In this document: one piece after another, positions 17,598-26,235 of the stretch
Position numbering within the stretch: position 1 is the first letter of the stretch
Layout of the letters: each line of letters begins with the position of its first letter
Source of the DNA: DATCJA01 sp963814955
Lineage (GTDB): Bacteria; Acidobacteriota; Vicinamibacteria; Vicinamibacterales; UBA2999
Direction of reading: 5' to 3'
Assembly (NCBI GenBank): GCA_963814955.1
Contig: CAWFEX010000013.1
Span: forward strand, 186,001-250,000
Length of the DNA: 64,000 nt
Program-made: the position numbers and the translations under genes
The notes under the pieces: generated by a model
Told to the model about the DNA's origin: nothing
Seen by the model: the letters and a program-made list of their open reading frames with translations, nothing else
Databases searched by the model: none

Positions 17598-18562
17598 AGC
17601 TGGGCGTTTTCACTCCCGTCTTCGGCGGGCTTGCCGTGCCTGAAATGATCGCCCGGGTGCAGGCGTTAACGCACGTGCAGGCAATCGAGCTTGGAACTGG
17701 CGGATGGCCGGGCCGCGATCATCTCGATGACCTCACCGACATGATCGAGGGCGAGTGCCGGGCGTCGACCTATCGCCATATGGTCGAAGACGCGGGACTG
17801 ACGATCAGTGCGCTCTCGTGTCACGCCAACCCGCTGCATCCCAACCCGGAAATCGCCCGCGCGGCCGACGAGCTGTTCAGACAGACGGTACGGCTGGCCG
17901 CCAGGATGCAAGTGCCGACCGTCGTCACGTTCTCCGGATGCCCCGGCGATTCCGATGCGGCAAAGCACCCCAACTGGGTGACCACGCCATGGCCGCCTGA
18001 GTTCCTCGAAATGCTCGAATGGCAGTGGGAGAAAAAGGCCATCCCCTACTGGACAGGCGCGGCGAGGTTCGCGGCCGATCACGGGGTGACGGTTGCCCTC
18101 GAAGCCCATCCAGGATTTCTCGTCTACAACGTCGAGACGTTATTGAAATTGCGGGCGGCGGTCGGTTCAACAATCGGGATCAACTTCGATCCCAGTCATC
18201 TTTTCTGGCAGGGCGTGGAAATTCCGGCAGCCATCGGGGCTCTCGGCAACGCAATCTTTCACGTGCACGCCAAGGATCTTGCTTTCGATCGCCGGAACAC
18301 CGCGGTCAACGGCGTTCTCGACGTCAAGAGCTATCGGCGGCTGGGCGAGCGGTCGTGGCTGTTTCGCAGCGTCGGCTGGGGCCACGACGAGATGGAATGG
18401 AAGCGAATCGTCAGCGCGCTTCGTCTCGCCGGCTACGACTACGTCATAAGCATCGAGCACGAAGATGCCCTTGCCTCGGTTGACGAGGGACTGCGCGCCG
18501 CCGTTGACGTGCTCAGTCGCGTGGTTCTACGGGAACCTCCTGCCGAAGCGTGGTGGACATGA
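17594..18562 (+). CDS. Cytoplasmic sugar phosphate isomerase/epimerase
   Basis: This is a 322-residue TIM-barrel protein of the xylose-isomerase-like superfamily without a signal peptide. It starts at ATG 17594 in an ATGA overlap with the Gfo/Idh gene and ends in another ATGA overlap with the MFS gene. Metal-site residues are visible in VALEAHPGF (Glu), INFDPSHLFWQG (Asp, His), HVHAKD (His) and ISIEHED (Glu). It is more like classical cytoplasmic members (EWQWEKKAIPYW, VKSYRRLGERSW) than the four Tat-type copies. Gfo/Idh plus isomerase plus permease is a common layout for catabolism of rare sugars or inositols. Confidence 0.88.
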   Translation: MKLGVFTPVFGGLAVPEMIARVQALTHVQAIELGTGGWPGRDHLDDLTDMIEGECRASTYRHMVEDAGLTISALSCHANPLHPNPEIARAADELFRQTVRLAARMQVPTVVTFSGCPGDSDAAKHPNWVTTPWPPEFLEMLEWQWEKKAIPYWTGAARFAADHGVTVALEAHPGFLVYNVETLLKLRAAVGSTIGINFDPSHLFWQGVEIPAAIGALGNAIFHVHAKDLAFDRRNTAVNGVLDVKSYRRLGERSWLFRSVGWGHDEMEWKRIVSALRLAGYDYVISIEHEDALASVDEGLRAAVDVLSRVVLREPPAEAWWT

Positions 18563-19774
18563 CGCCCTCGCGCCTCTTCCGGGCAAGCTGCATCGCGCTC
18601 GTGGCCACGGCCATGTCCTTCGCAATTCGCGGGGACATCATGGGCGACTTCGAGCGGGTGTTCGGCCTTTCTGCTACCGAAGTCGGGTGGATTTCAGGGG
18701 CGGCGTTCTGGGGCTTCGGGCTTTCGATTCTGCTGGGCGGCCCGCTTGTCGACACGCTGGGAATGAAGACCCTGTCGCGGCTTGCCGCAGCCGGACACAT
18801 CGGGGGCGCACTGCTGACGATCGTCGCCCCGAATTTCACCGTGTTGTTCGTGGCGACTCTGATCATCGGCGTCGCCAACGGACTTGTCGAGGCATTCGTC
18901 AACCCTCTAATCGCCACGGTGTACCGGGACGACAAGACGTCAAAGCTCGTGGCGTTGCACGCGTGGTTCCCCGGCGGCATCGTGATTGGCGGTCTGCTGG
19001 CCTACGCTTTCACACAGGTGGGACTGGGGTGGCAGATCAAGATGCTGCTCCTGCTGGTGCCGTCCGCGGTGTACACGGCGATGTTCGCGCGGGAGTCGTT
19101 CCCGCCCACCGAGAGTGCCGCCGCCGGTGTGTCGCTCGCGGGTATGGCCGCAGAGATCCGGCGACCGCTCTTCCTCGTGGTGTGGATCTGCATGTGGCTC
19201 ACCGCGGCCACTGAGCTCGGTCCGGGTCAGTGGTACGCCAACATCTTCAATGAAGTGATGCAGAGCAGCACGCAGGCGGGTGTCATCCTGCTGGTCTGGG
19301 TAAACGGCATCATGTACGTGATGCGGCAGTTCTTCGGCGGGATTCCACACCGGGTCTCGCCCCCGGCACTGATCGGCGCAACCGCACCGATTGCCGCAAT
19401 CGGACTGTATCTGTTTGGCCAGACGACGACGGCGCCGATGTGGTTCGCGGCGGCTGCGCTGCTCGCGATCGGGACTGCCTTCTGGTGGCCGACGATGCTT
19501 GGTATCACATCGGAGCGCTTCCCGCGCGGCGGGCCGCTCCTGTTGGCGATCATCGGTGCGTCGGGCGCGGTGTCGACGGCGTTGTCCGGTCCGGTGATGG
19601 GATGGATCAACGACCGCTACGGGGCGGCAGCAGGTACTGCCCATGTGGGCGCTGCTACCAGCGATTCTCACGGTCATCTTTCTGCTCATCTATCTTAGCG
19701 ACCGTGCCCGTGGCGGCTATCGCATCGAACGCATCGAGCGCGACATTCGCATGCCCAGCCGACAGGTGCTCTGA
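18559..19774 (+). CDS. MFS transporter, probably sugar (frame break near its end)
   Basis: This is a 12-helix major facilitator of about 405 residues, starting at ATG 18559 in an ATGA overlap with the isomerase. Conserved pieces are DIMGDFERVFGLSATEVGW, GGPLVDTLGMKTLSR (the loop 2-3 motif) and GLVEAFVNPLIATVYRD, which recalls fucose-permease-like carriers. The final helix is read one base later after GG at 19633-19634, giving VLPMWALLPAILTVIFLLIYLS and a basic tail to the stop at 19772. The uncorrected frame ends in a nonsense tail. It likely brings the pathway's sugar or intermediate into the cytoplasm. Confidence 0.83.
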
Positions 19775-19851
19775 TCCGGGCGGATCGCTGCCCCGTTGTC
19801 TCAGCGGCCGCATTCTGGAGTGTTGACCACACGGCTCTCAGGAGGCTGACG

Positions 19852-20787
19852 ATGTACACGCGACGTGAATTCGGACGTTTCGCGGCAGGAACGGTGGCCG
19901 CTGGGATTGCCGGGGTTCAGCTCTACGCACAGAACAGTCGCATCAGCGGTGTCCGAGCGGGTGCCATCAGCTACTGCTTCCGCAGCATTCCGCGCCCGGC
20001 CACGGGCGACTACATGGACACGATCATCGACGCGTTCCGGCAGACGGGACTCACCTTGTGCGAGCTGGAGTCAGTCCGCGTCGAGCCGGAACCGGCCATT
20101 GCCGGGGGCGGCCGCGTGCCGGCCGCCATCACGCCTGAGTACACGAAGCGCCGCGAGGAGCTTCGGCAGTGGCGCCTGACGACGCCGCTGTCCCGCTTTA
20201 CGGAGATCCGGCAGAAGTTCGAGCGCGCGGGTATCGAGCTGTTTGGCTACGTCGTGACGTTCTCAGATGATTTTACCGACGCCGAAATCGATCGCTCGTT
20301 TCAGTTCGCGCGAGCTTTGGGTGCAGGAGTGATCGGCACGAATCAGACGCGGGTGCCAATCGGGCCCCGCCTGGCACCTTTTGCGGAGAAGTACGGCATC
20401 GCTCTCGGGTGGCACAACCACGCCAACGTCGCCGATCCGACGGAGGTCGCGTCGGTGGAAAGCTTCGAGCGGCTGTTCGCCATGTCGAAGCAGTTCAAGG
20501 CCAATCTCGACATCGGGCATTTCGTCGCCGGCAACAACGACCCGGTGGCGTTCATCCGCAAGCATCACGACCGTATTTCCCACCTGCACCTCAAGGACAG
20601 GCGTCGTGACAACGGCCCTAATCAGCCGTGGGGTCAGGGAGATACTCCGGTGGCGGAGGTGCTGCGGCTGTTGAATCGGGAGAAGTATCCGATCGCCGCC
20701 ATCATCGAATACGAGTACATGGGGAAGGGAACCGCGATTGAGGAAGTGAACGCATGCGTTCGCTTCATTCGGGAAACGCTGACCTGA
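19852..20787 (+). CDS. Tat-exported sugar phosphate isomerase/epimerase-like TIM barrel (copy 4)
   Basis: This is a 311-residue protein with a strong AGGAGG site 6 nt before ATG 19852. MYTRREFGRFAAGTVAAG is a Tat signal ending near LYAQN. Metal-site candidates are LGWHNHAN, NLDIGHF, HLHLKD and IIEYEY. It is closely related by eye to the copy at 7895, sharing TNQTRVPIGPRLAPFAEKY-type text and GQGDTPVAEVLRLL. It follows the LacI-controlled Gfo/Idh-isomerase-MFS genes in the same direction with a 77-nt gap, so it may share their transcript or have its own promoter. Confidence 0.87.
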   Translation: MYTRREFGRFAAGTVAAGIAGVQLYAQNSRISGVRAGAISYCFRSIPRPATGDYMDTIIDAFRQTGLTLCELESVRVEPEPAIAGGGRVPAAITPEYTKRREELRQWRLTTPLSRFTEIRQKFERAGIELFGYVVTFSDDFTDAEIDRSFQFARALGAGVIGTNQTRVPIGPRLAPFAEKYGIALGWHNHANVADPTEVASVESFERLFAMSKQFKANLDIGHFVAGNNDPVAFIRKHHDRISHLHLKDRRRDNGPNQPWGQGDTPVAEVLRLLNREKYPIAAIIEYEYMGKGTAIEEVNACVRFIRETLT

Positions 20788-20875
20788 TCGCGGCTGTACC
20801 CGAAGACCACGTTTCGTTTCCTGACAGCGCTCGATCGCGTTCCTCGATTGGACGTGGCTCCACCCATCGTGCGTG

Positions 20876-22234
20876 TCATCGGCGCATCGCTTGCACGTGT
20901 CGTCTGATGCACGCCAGCGACAACAGCACAAGCACCATCAGAACGGACCAGAGCGCGAAATAAGCAGGCGGTCCGCCAAGATTGATCGCCATCGACGCGG
21001 CGTACGCCGCAAGGACGTTACCGACTCGCCCGACCGCAACGGCCGTTCCGACGCCCGTGCTCCGGATCGATGTCGGATATACGTGCGCGGCCAGGGCATA
21101 CATCGTCGCCTGCACGCCGTTGGTCAGGCCGCCGGTCACCAGAACGATCGCCATGAAACCGGCTGTCCTGCCGGGATCCAGAGGCCAGACCGCGAGTATG
21201 CCCCCGCACACAACGGCCCCCGCCGACATCGTCAGCATGGAGGCTCTTGAGCCGAGCCGTTGCAGAACAATCGCGCCGAGTACCGCCCCGACGACGCCGC
21301 CATAGTTGGACATTGCAAGCGCCCGGCTGGCTGCCGGCTGGCTGAAGCCGACCTCGGCGCTCGTCAGCAGCGCTGGCAACAGCAGGACGATCACGTAGTT
21401 GACCATCAAGCCGAAGAAGAACGCGATCCACAACGCGACGGTATCGCCCGCAAGCCCTCCACGAAACAGGTTCGCAAACCTGTCCCCCGATATCGACGCG
21501 ACGTGCGCTTCATGTGGCACCGGAAACGTCGCGTCGACGGGGATGTCGTGACCGCTGCGACGCAGGAGCCGCGTCAGTTCAGGCCACCGGCCTGGATGAC
21601 GCGCGAGGAACTTCGGCGACTCCGGAAGCAGCCGCCATAGCGCCAGGCTGATCAGCAGTGTCACGATACCGGCACCGATGAAGAGCGCGCGCCATCCGCT
21701 GGTGGGGATGACCGCGGCCGCGAGCTCGCCGGCGAGCGCGCCGCCGAGCGGGATGCACACAATCGTCAGGGTGACTGCCAATGCGCGCCGGTGCATTGGA
21801 ACGTACTCGGAGGCAAGCGTTGCGGCATTCGGCATCGCGCCGCCGAGTCCGATGCCGGCCACGAGCCGCAGCGCGGCGAGCATTGCAACCGACTCGACCA
21901 GCGCCATCATGAACGTGAGCGCGCCAAACACCACGACGCAGCCGATCAGCGTCGGCTTGCGGCCAAACCGATCGCCGGCCAGACCGCCGAGCAGGCCGCC
22001 GACCATCATTCCGAAGGGACCAATGGCCAATGCTGTCGTGAAGTCGCCGCGCTGCAGGCCCCACTCGCGAATCAGCGCAGGGAGCGCATTGGGCAGCAGC
22101 TGGTTGTCGAGCCCATCGACGATGATCGTCAGCGCGGTTCCGAAGATCAGCAGCTTCTGGTAATTGCTCCACGGACCTTCATCGATCAGTCTTCCCGGAT
22201 CGATTGCGCGTGTATCGGATGAGGCTGGCGTCAT
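20876..22234 (-). CDS. AAHS-type MFS transporter (aromatic acid:H+ symporter)
   Basis: This is a 452-residue, 12-helix carrier. The first helix has the AAHS hallmark DGLDNQLL, and the loop 2-3 motif is GGLAGDRFGRKPTLIG. A repeat of that loop motif pattern and the long central loop fit the family that imports 4-hydroxybenzoate, protocatechuate or gallate. The ATG at 22234 overlaps the stop of the hydratase gene (ATGA), so it is not a fusion protein, although the uncorrected frame joins the two. Pairing with a GalB-like enzyme makes gallate or a related aromatic acid the most probable substrate. Confidence 0.8.
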   Translation of the reverse strand: MTPASSDTRAIDPGRLIDEGPWSNYQKLLIFGTALTIIVDGLDNQLLPNALPALIREWGLQRGDFTTALAIGPFGMMVGGLLGGLAGDRFGRKPTLIGCVVVFGALTFMMALVESVAMLAALRLVAGIGLGGAMPNAATLASEYVPMHRRALAVTLTIVCIPLGGALAGELAAAVIPTSGWRALFIGAGIVTLLISLALWRLLPESPKFLARHPGRWPELTRLLRRSGHDIPVDATFPVPHEAHVASISGDRFANLFRGGLAGDTVALWIAFFFGLMVNYVIVLLLPALLTSAEVGFSQPAASRALAMSNYGGVVGAVLGAIVLQRLGSRASMLTMSAGAVVCGGILAVWPLDPGRTAGFMAIVLVTGGLTNGVQATMYALAAHVYPTSIRSTGVGTAVAVGRVGNVLAAYAASMAINLGGPPAYFALWSVLMVLVLLSLACIRRHVQAMRR

Positions 22235-22954
22235 GCCAGTTCGCTGGTGACCTGGGGAAAGACACGCTGGAACGCCTCGGCGTGCACGATTCCTCTGCGT
22301 CCGGAATTCCGCACGGCCTGCGAGCCGCGACGGCGGCTCAGGTCCGAGTAGGTCCTGGACGAGGTGGCCTTGTGCTTCCATCGACTCCATCGCCGCCAGC
22401 TTCTTGTCCCAGACAGGCGTGACGTCGAGCAGGATTTCCGGCTTGAAGCCGCACTGCTCGGGCTGGTGGGGCTCGAACATGAACACGGGCGGTGCGCCGA
22501 GGGCCGGACCTTCGAGCGGGTAACCTTCAGCCTGCGCGTAGACGCGTGTCTGAAGCGAGATGGTGTTCGCCGCTGGGTGATCCGGATTGTACGGGTCGGC
22601 GTAGGAGTGGGTCAGCACGAACTCAGGCCGGCAGGCACGGTACTCCTGGACGAGCGCGTGCATCAACTCATCCGACAACCGCAGCGGATAGTCGCCAGCG
22701 TCGAAGAATCGCACCTCGGCGCCAAGGAGGGTGGCCGCCCGTTCCGACTCGGCGCGGCGGATTTCCTTGACGCGGGCTATTGTCATCCCCGGTTCTTTCC
22801 AGGCGCCCTGACTCTCCCCGCGCTCACCGTAGGACAGACACAGGATTCTCACGCGACAGCCACGCGAGGCATAGAGGGCGATGGTGCCCCCCGCGCGCCA
22901 GACGAAATCAGCAGCGTGAGCGCTGAAGACGAGCAACGTTGGAGTCTGTGTCAT
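22231..22954 (-). CDS. galB: GalB-like 4-oxalomesaconate hydratase, PIG-L fold (one frame break)
   Basis: This is a protein of about 240 residues of the PIG-L/LmbE fold, with zinc motif SAHAADF near the start and HSYADPYNPDHP later. SYGERGESQGAW and FFDAGDYPLR match GalB, the zinc-dependent 4-oxalomesaconate hydratase of gallate/protocatechuate 4,5-cleavage, as I recall it. Start is ATG 22954; an alternative start at 22990 lacks a ribosome site. The last 40 codons are read after removing one base at the CC at 22354-22355, giving YSDLSRRRGSQAVRNSGRRG and a stop that overlaps the carrier's ATG. The specificity assignment is family-based; a different hydratase or deacetylase remains possible. 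Confidence 0.68.
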
Positions 22955-22999
22955 GGCTGAAACGAGTCGCGCCTTTCCATTACCGTTCAAGCGGTTCTT

Positions 23000-23011
23000 C
23001 AGTCTAGACTG
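23000..23011. promoter_or_regulatory. Perfect 12-bp palindrome in divergent intergenic space
   Basis: CAGTCTAGACTG lies between the divergent galB-like gene (minus) and the secreted-protein gene at 23090 (plus), 45 nt from the galB start. Position and symmetry suit a dimeric regulator site. No regulator gene is adjacent. Confidence 0.3.
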
Positions 23012-23089
23012 CGCTTTATCGCTCCGACGCGGCTGTGAGCGGTGTGATTATGGTGCGTCGTGGATCGTAGGACGCCGGGAGGGATGTTA

Positions 23090-23923
23090 ATGCGGATTCG
23101 TGAAATCGCCGGCTGGCGCAGCGGCATACTCGCGCTCGCCTTCGTCTGCGCCACCGGAGACATCGCCGCCGCGCAGTGGTTGTCGCTCCCGGTTCCTGGA
23201 ACGCCGCGCACCCCTGACGGCAAACCCAACCTGACCGCCCCTGCGCCTCGTACGGCAGACGGCAAGCCCGATCACTCGGGCATCTGGAAGCTCGATACCT
23301 CTGGCCACAATCCCAACTACAACCTGCTGGCCAAGGGGACCGAGGCGCCGATGCTGCCGTGGGCAGAGGAGCTCTACAAGCGTCGTGTCGCGACGCATGG
23401 CTTCGACAGGCCGATGACGGTCTGCCTGCCGCACGGCGTGCCTGATGGCCTCACGTCACCGTACGGGTTCAAGTTGATCCAGACGCCAAACGTGGTGGTG
23501 CACCTGTACCGAGGAATTCACGAAGTACCGCCAGATCCATACCGACGGGCGGAAGCTGCCCGACGATCCGAACCCCCAGTATTACGGCTACTCAGTCGGG
23601 CAATGGGAGGGTGACACGTTGGTGGTGACCACTGCCGGTTTCAAGGAAGGCAGCTGGCTCGACAACGACGGCCACCCCCATACGGAGGCGCTGCGCACGA
23701 CCGAGCGTTTCCGCCGCACCAGTTTCGGCGCGATGGAAACGGTCGTCACGATAGACGACCCGAAGGCGTATCCCGCCCCTGGACCGCCGAGACGATGCGA
23801 CTCCGCCTTCAGCCCGATACGGAGCTGCTCGAGCATCTGTGTGAAAACAACAGAGACCTGGATCGCTTGCAGCAGATCTGGCGGGAGCGCACGCCGGCCG
23901 CTCCACCGGCTACGGGGAGATAG
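23090..23923 (+). CDS. Secreted GRWEGD-family protein of unknown function (two frame breaks)
   Basis: This is an exported protein of about 277 residues. The ATG at 23090 is 6 nt from GGGAGGG. Signal peptide, then APRTADGKPDHSGIWK, CLPHGVPDGLTSPYGFK, and, after removing one C at 23509-23510, YRQIHTDGRKLPDDPNPQY and YSVGQWEGDTLVVTTAGF. A second break at 23776-23779 (one C missing) restores AYPAPWTAETMRLRLQPD and the stop at 23921. Both repaired parts match the intact paralogue at 24474. Members like this are widespread in Acidobacteriota and, as far as I recall, have no assigned function. It is followed by DUF6152 and a second family member. Confidence 0.7.
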
Positions 23924-23925
23924 TG

Positions 23926-24324
23926 ATGAAGGCGAAACTCGCGTACATCCTGTGCGTTGCCGCGTTGGTTGCGTCCGGACGGGTGCTGGCGCACCATTCG
24001 TTCGCGGCCGAGTTCGACGAGAACAAGCCCCTCAAGCTGACCGGTACCGTTACGAAGCTGGAGTGGACCAATCCGCACATCTGGTTCTTCATCGACGTCA
24101 AGAACCCGGACGGGACGGTGACGAACTGGGGACTGGAAATGGCAAGCCCGAACAATCTGCTGCGTGCAGGCTGGAAGCGCGACTCGATGAAGATCGGTGA
24201 TGTGGTGGCGGTGGAGGCGCGACAGGCGCGCGACGGCAGCCCCAACGCGAACGCCCAGACAGTCGTGTTGACGAGCACAGGCCAGAAGCTCTTCGCCGGT
24301 TCGCCTGTTCAGCCTGCGCAGTAG
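23926..24324 (+). CDS. DUF6152 family secreted protein (copy 2)
   Basis: This is a 132-residue protein. The ATG at 23926 follows GGGGAGA; the GTG at 23923 is also possible. The signal peptide is followed by HHSFAAEFDENKPLKLTGTV and the family core EWTNPHIWFFIDV. Compared with copy 1 it lacks the longer insertion after that core. It sits between two GRWEGD-family genes, repeating the association seen at 32004 and 62014. Confidence 0.85.
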   Translation: MKAKLAYILCVAALVASGRVLAHHSFAAEFDENKPLKLTGTVTKLEWTNPHIWFFIDVKNPDGTVTNWGLEMASPNNLLRAGWKRDSMKIGDVVAVEARQARDGSPNANAQTVVLTSTGQKLFAGSPVQPAQ

Positions 24325-24370
24325 TTCGGATACATTCGCCTGCGCGCCACACACAATCTGTCGCACGGTA

Positions 24371-24420
24371 CCTGTAGCGCGCACGCTTTAGCGTGCGCGA
24401 ATGCTTTAGCGTGCGCGAAT
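24371..24420. repeat. REP-type hairpin, GTAG + CGCGCACGC stem, with partial second copy
   Basis: GTAG (24374) is followed by CGCGCACGC, loop TTTA, GCGTGCGCG (24378-24399), a 9-bp perfect stem. The 18-nt unit starting GCTTTAGCGTGCGCG is repeated directly at 24385 and 24403. The same palindrome occurs at 38326. Confidence 0.7.
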
Positions 24421-24473
24421 ACTGAGCTATCCTCCAGGCCATCTCTGCACCTGCACCAGCCGGAGGGAGACGT

Positions 24474-25322
24474 ATGAAGCGGCAATTCACTCTTGCGGTG
24501 ACCTTCGTGGTCGCCTGTTCGATTTCACTGTCCGCTCAGTGGCCGAGGCGTGAACAGCCGGGAGTTCCCAAAGGTCCCGACGGCAAGATCAGCATGACGG
24601 CGCCGGCGCCGCGCGCTGCCGACGGCCATCCCGACCTCTCCGGCATCTGGGATGTATCGCCGCGCCGCGAAAAACCGGGCAGCGCCCCGCCGGGGCAACC
24701 GCCGCTGGCGGTATTCGCCAACCTCGCTGTCAGCATGGTGGGCGGACTCCCGCTTCAGCCATGGGCGGCCGACGTCTCGAAGAAGCGTGTGGCGAATCAG
24801 CGTTACGACAACCCCGACGCCCTCTGTCTTCCCCAGGGACCGCTGCAGTACCACCTCGATCCGCAGCCCAGGCACATCTACCAGATGGCCGGCCGTACCC
24901 TCGTCGTCTACGAATCGAACTACGGGTTGCGCACGATTTACACCGACGGGCGACCGCTGCCGACGCTTGGAGAGCCGCAACCGTACTGGCATGGCTATTC
25001 GATCGGGCGCTGGGAGGGCGATGTGTTCGTGGTGGAGTCCAATAACTTCCGCGGCGTCCAGGGCGGGCTCGCCGCGGATGGATGGCTCGATCAGATGGGT
25101 CATCCCTTCACGGACGCGCTGCGGCTGACCGAGCGGTTTCGGCGGATTGACTTCGGCAATCTGCACATCGACATCACAATCGACGATCCGAAGGCGTATA
25201 CGAAGCCGTTCACTGTGCGCGTGGAGCAAGTGGTCGCGGCCGATGGCTGGGAGCTGGCTGAATTCATCTGTCACGAGAACCAGAAATTTCTGGAGATGAC
25301 GGGACGGGCGATTCAGAAATAG
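24474..25322 (+). CDS. Secreted GRWEGD-family protein of unknown function
   Basis: This is a 282-residue exported protein with a strong ribosome site (GGAGGGAGA) before ATG 24474. Order of recognisable parts: signal peptide to LSAQWP; APAPRAADGHPDLSGIWD (about 43-60); a Pro-rich loop; LQPWAADVSKKR; ALCLPQG; TLVVYESNYGLRTIYTDGR; YSIGRWEGDVFVVESNNF; ALRLTERFRR; IDDPKAYTKPF; and a C-terminal FICHENQKF. It is intact and can serve as the reference for the broken copy at 23090. Beta-rich sequence and conserved charged core suggest a binding or barrel-like fold, but the function is unknown. Confidence 0.75.
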   Translation: MKRQFTLAVTFVVACSISLSAQWPRREQPGVPKGPDGKISMTAPAPRAADGHPDLSGIWDVSPRREKPGSAPPGQPPLAVFANLAVSMVGGLPLQPWAADVSKKRVANQRYDNPDALCLPQGPLQYHLDPQPRHIYQMAGRTLVVYESNYGLRTIYTDGRPLPTLGEPQPYWHGYSIGRWEGDVFVVESNNFRGVQGGLAADGWLDQMGHPFTDALRLTERFRRIDFGNLHIDITIDDPKAYTKPFTVRVEQVVAADGWELAEFICHENQKFLEMTGRAIQK

Positions 25323-25359
25323 AAGTCGAGTCGATGTCGCGACGGAGGCAGTACTAACA

Positions 25360-26235
25360 GTGAACGTTCCGATTATTGACATCCATCCGCACATCATCGC
25401 GCCCGACTCGCAACGCTATCCGCGGACGCCGCTTGGCGGACATCAGTCACTCTGGTCACAGGAACGCCCTGTCAGCGTTGACCAGTTGATCGCGGAACAG
25501 GACAGGGCCGGAATCCGGAAAGCCGCTCTCGTCCAGGCGTCGACGTGCTATGGACACGACAACTCCTACGTTGCGGATGCCGTAGAGGCGCACCCCGAGC
25601 GGTTCACCGGCGTCTTTTCCTGTGACATCCTCGCATCCGATGCCTGCGAGACGATGATGCATTGGGTCGCCCGAGGACTGACCGGGTTGAGGCTGTTTAC
25701 GACCGGCAGCACCATGCCGGGTCAGGCGGGCTGGCTGGACGATCCACGCTCGTACCCTGCATGGCGCAAGGCAGAGGACATGCGGCTTCCGGTCTGCCTG
25801 CAAATGACGGCGGACGGCATTGCGCAACTGGAAAACGTGCTGGAGCGCTTCGCCGGCCTGCGGGTTGTGCTCGATCACCTTGCCCGCCCCACTCAAGCGG
25901 ATGGCCCCCCCTATGAGGCGGCCGCAAGTCTCTGGAGGCTCGCGCGGTTTCCGGGTGTCTACGTCAAGGTCACGGAACGCAACTTCGTGGGCGCCTCGTC
26001 GGGAAGAGCCACGCCAGAAACGTTCTTCGGCCGGCTCGTATCCGAGTTCGGTGCGTCACGGATTGCGTGGGGCTCGAACTTTCCGGCGTCGGAACGCTCG
26101 TTGCCCGACCTTCTTGTCCTGGCGAATGAGGCTTTGCGGTTCCTGCCGGAGACTGACCGCGAGTGGATTTTCTCGCGCACGGCCCAAGCCTTGTATCCAG
26201 CGCTCGCGAATGGCCAGCCAAGGGCGCGCCCTTGA
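25360..26235 (+). CDS. Amidohydrolase family 2 protein, LigI-like
   Basis: This is a 291-residue cytoplasmic TIM-barrel hydrolase with GTG start at 25360. The N-terminal metal motif is IIDIHPHI (His9, His11). Later conserved parts are VVLDHLARP and AWGSNFPASE with a C-terminal Asp-region typical of the amidohydrolase-2 group. Length and the DHLARP element recall 2-pyrone-4,6-dicarboxylate hydrolase (LigI), which makes the substrate of GalB; nearby galB-like and decarboxylase-like genes support an aromatic route. Other lactonases of the family, for example L-rhamnono- or fuconolactonases, remain possible. The stop overlaps the next start in TTGA. Confidence 0.72.
   Translation: MNVPIIDIHPHIIAPDSQRYPRTPLGGHQSLWSQERPVSVDQLIAEQDRAGIRKAALVQASTCYGHDNSYVADAVEAHPERFTGVFSCDILASDACETMMHWVARGLTGLRLFTTGSTMPGQAGWLDDPRSYPAWRKAEDMRLPVCLQMTADGIAQLENVLERFAGLRVVLDHLARPTQADGPPYEAAASLWRLARFPGVYVKVTERNFVGASSGRATPETFFGRLVSEFGASRIAWGSNFPASERSLPDLLVLANEALRFLPETDREWIFSRTAQALYPALANGQPRARP

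Noticed and set aside
20876..22990. A 704-residue fusion of a PIG-L enzyme and an MFS carrier
   Set aside because: The join has no conserved text; moving one base at 22354 restores the enzyme's C-terminus and an ATGA overlap with the carrier's own start, so these are two genes.
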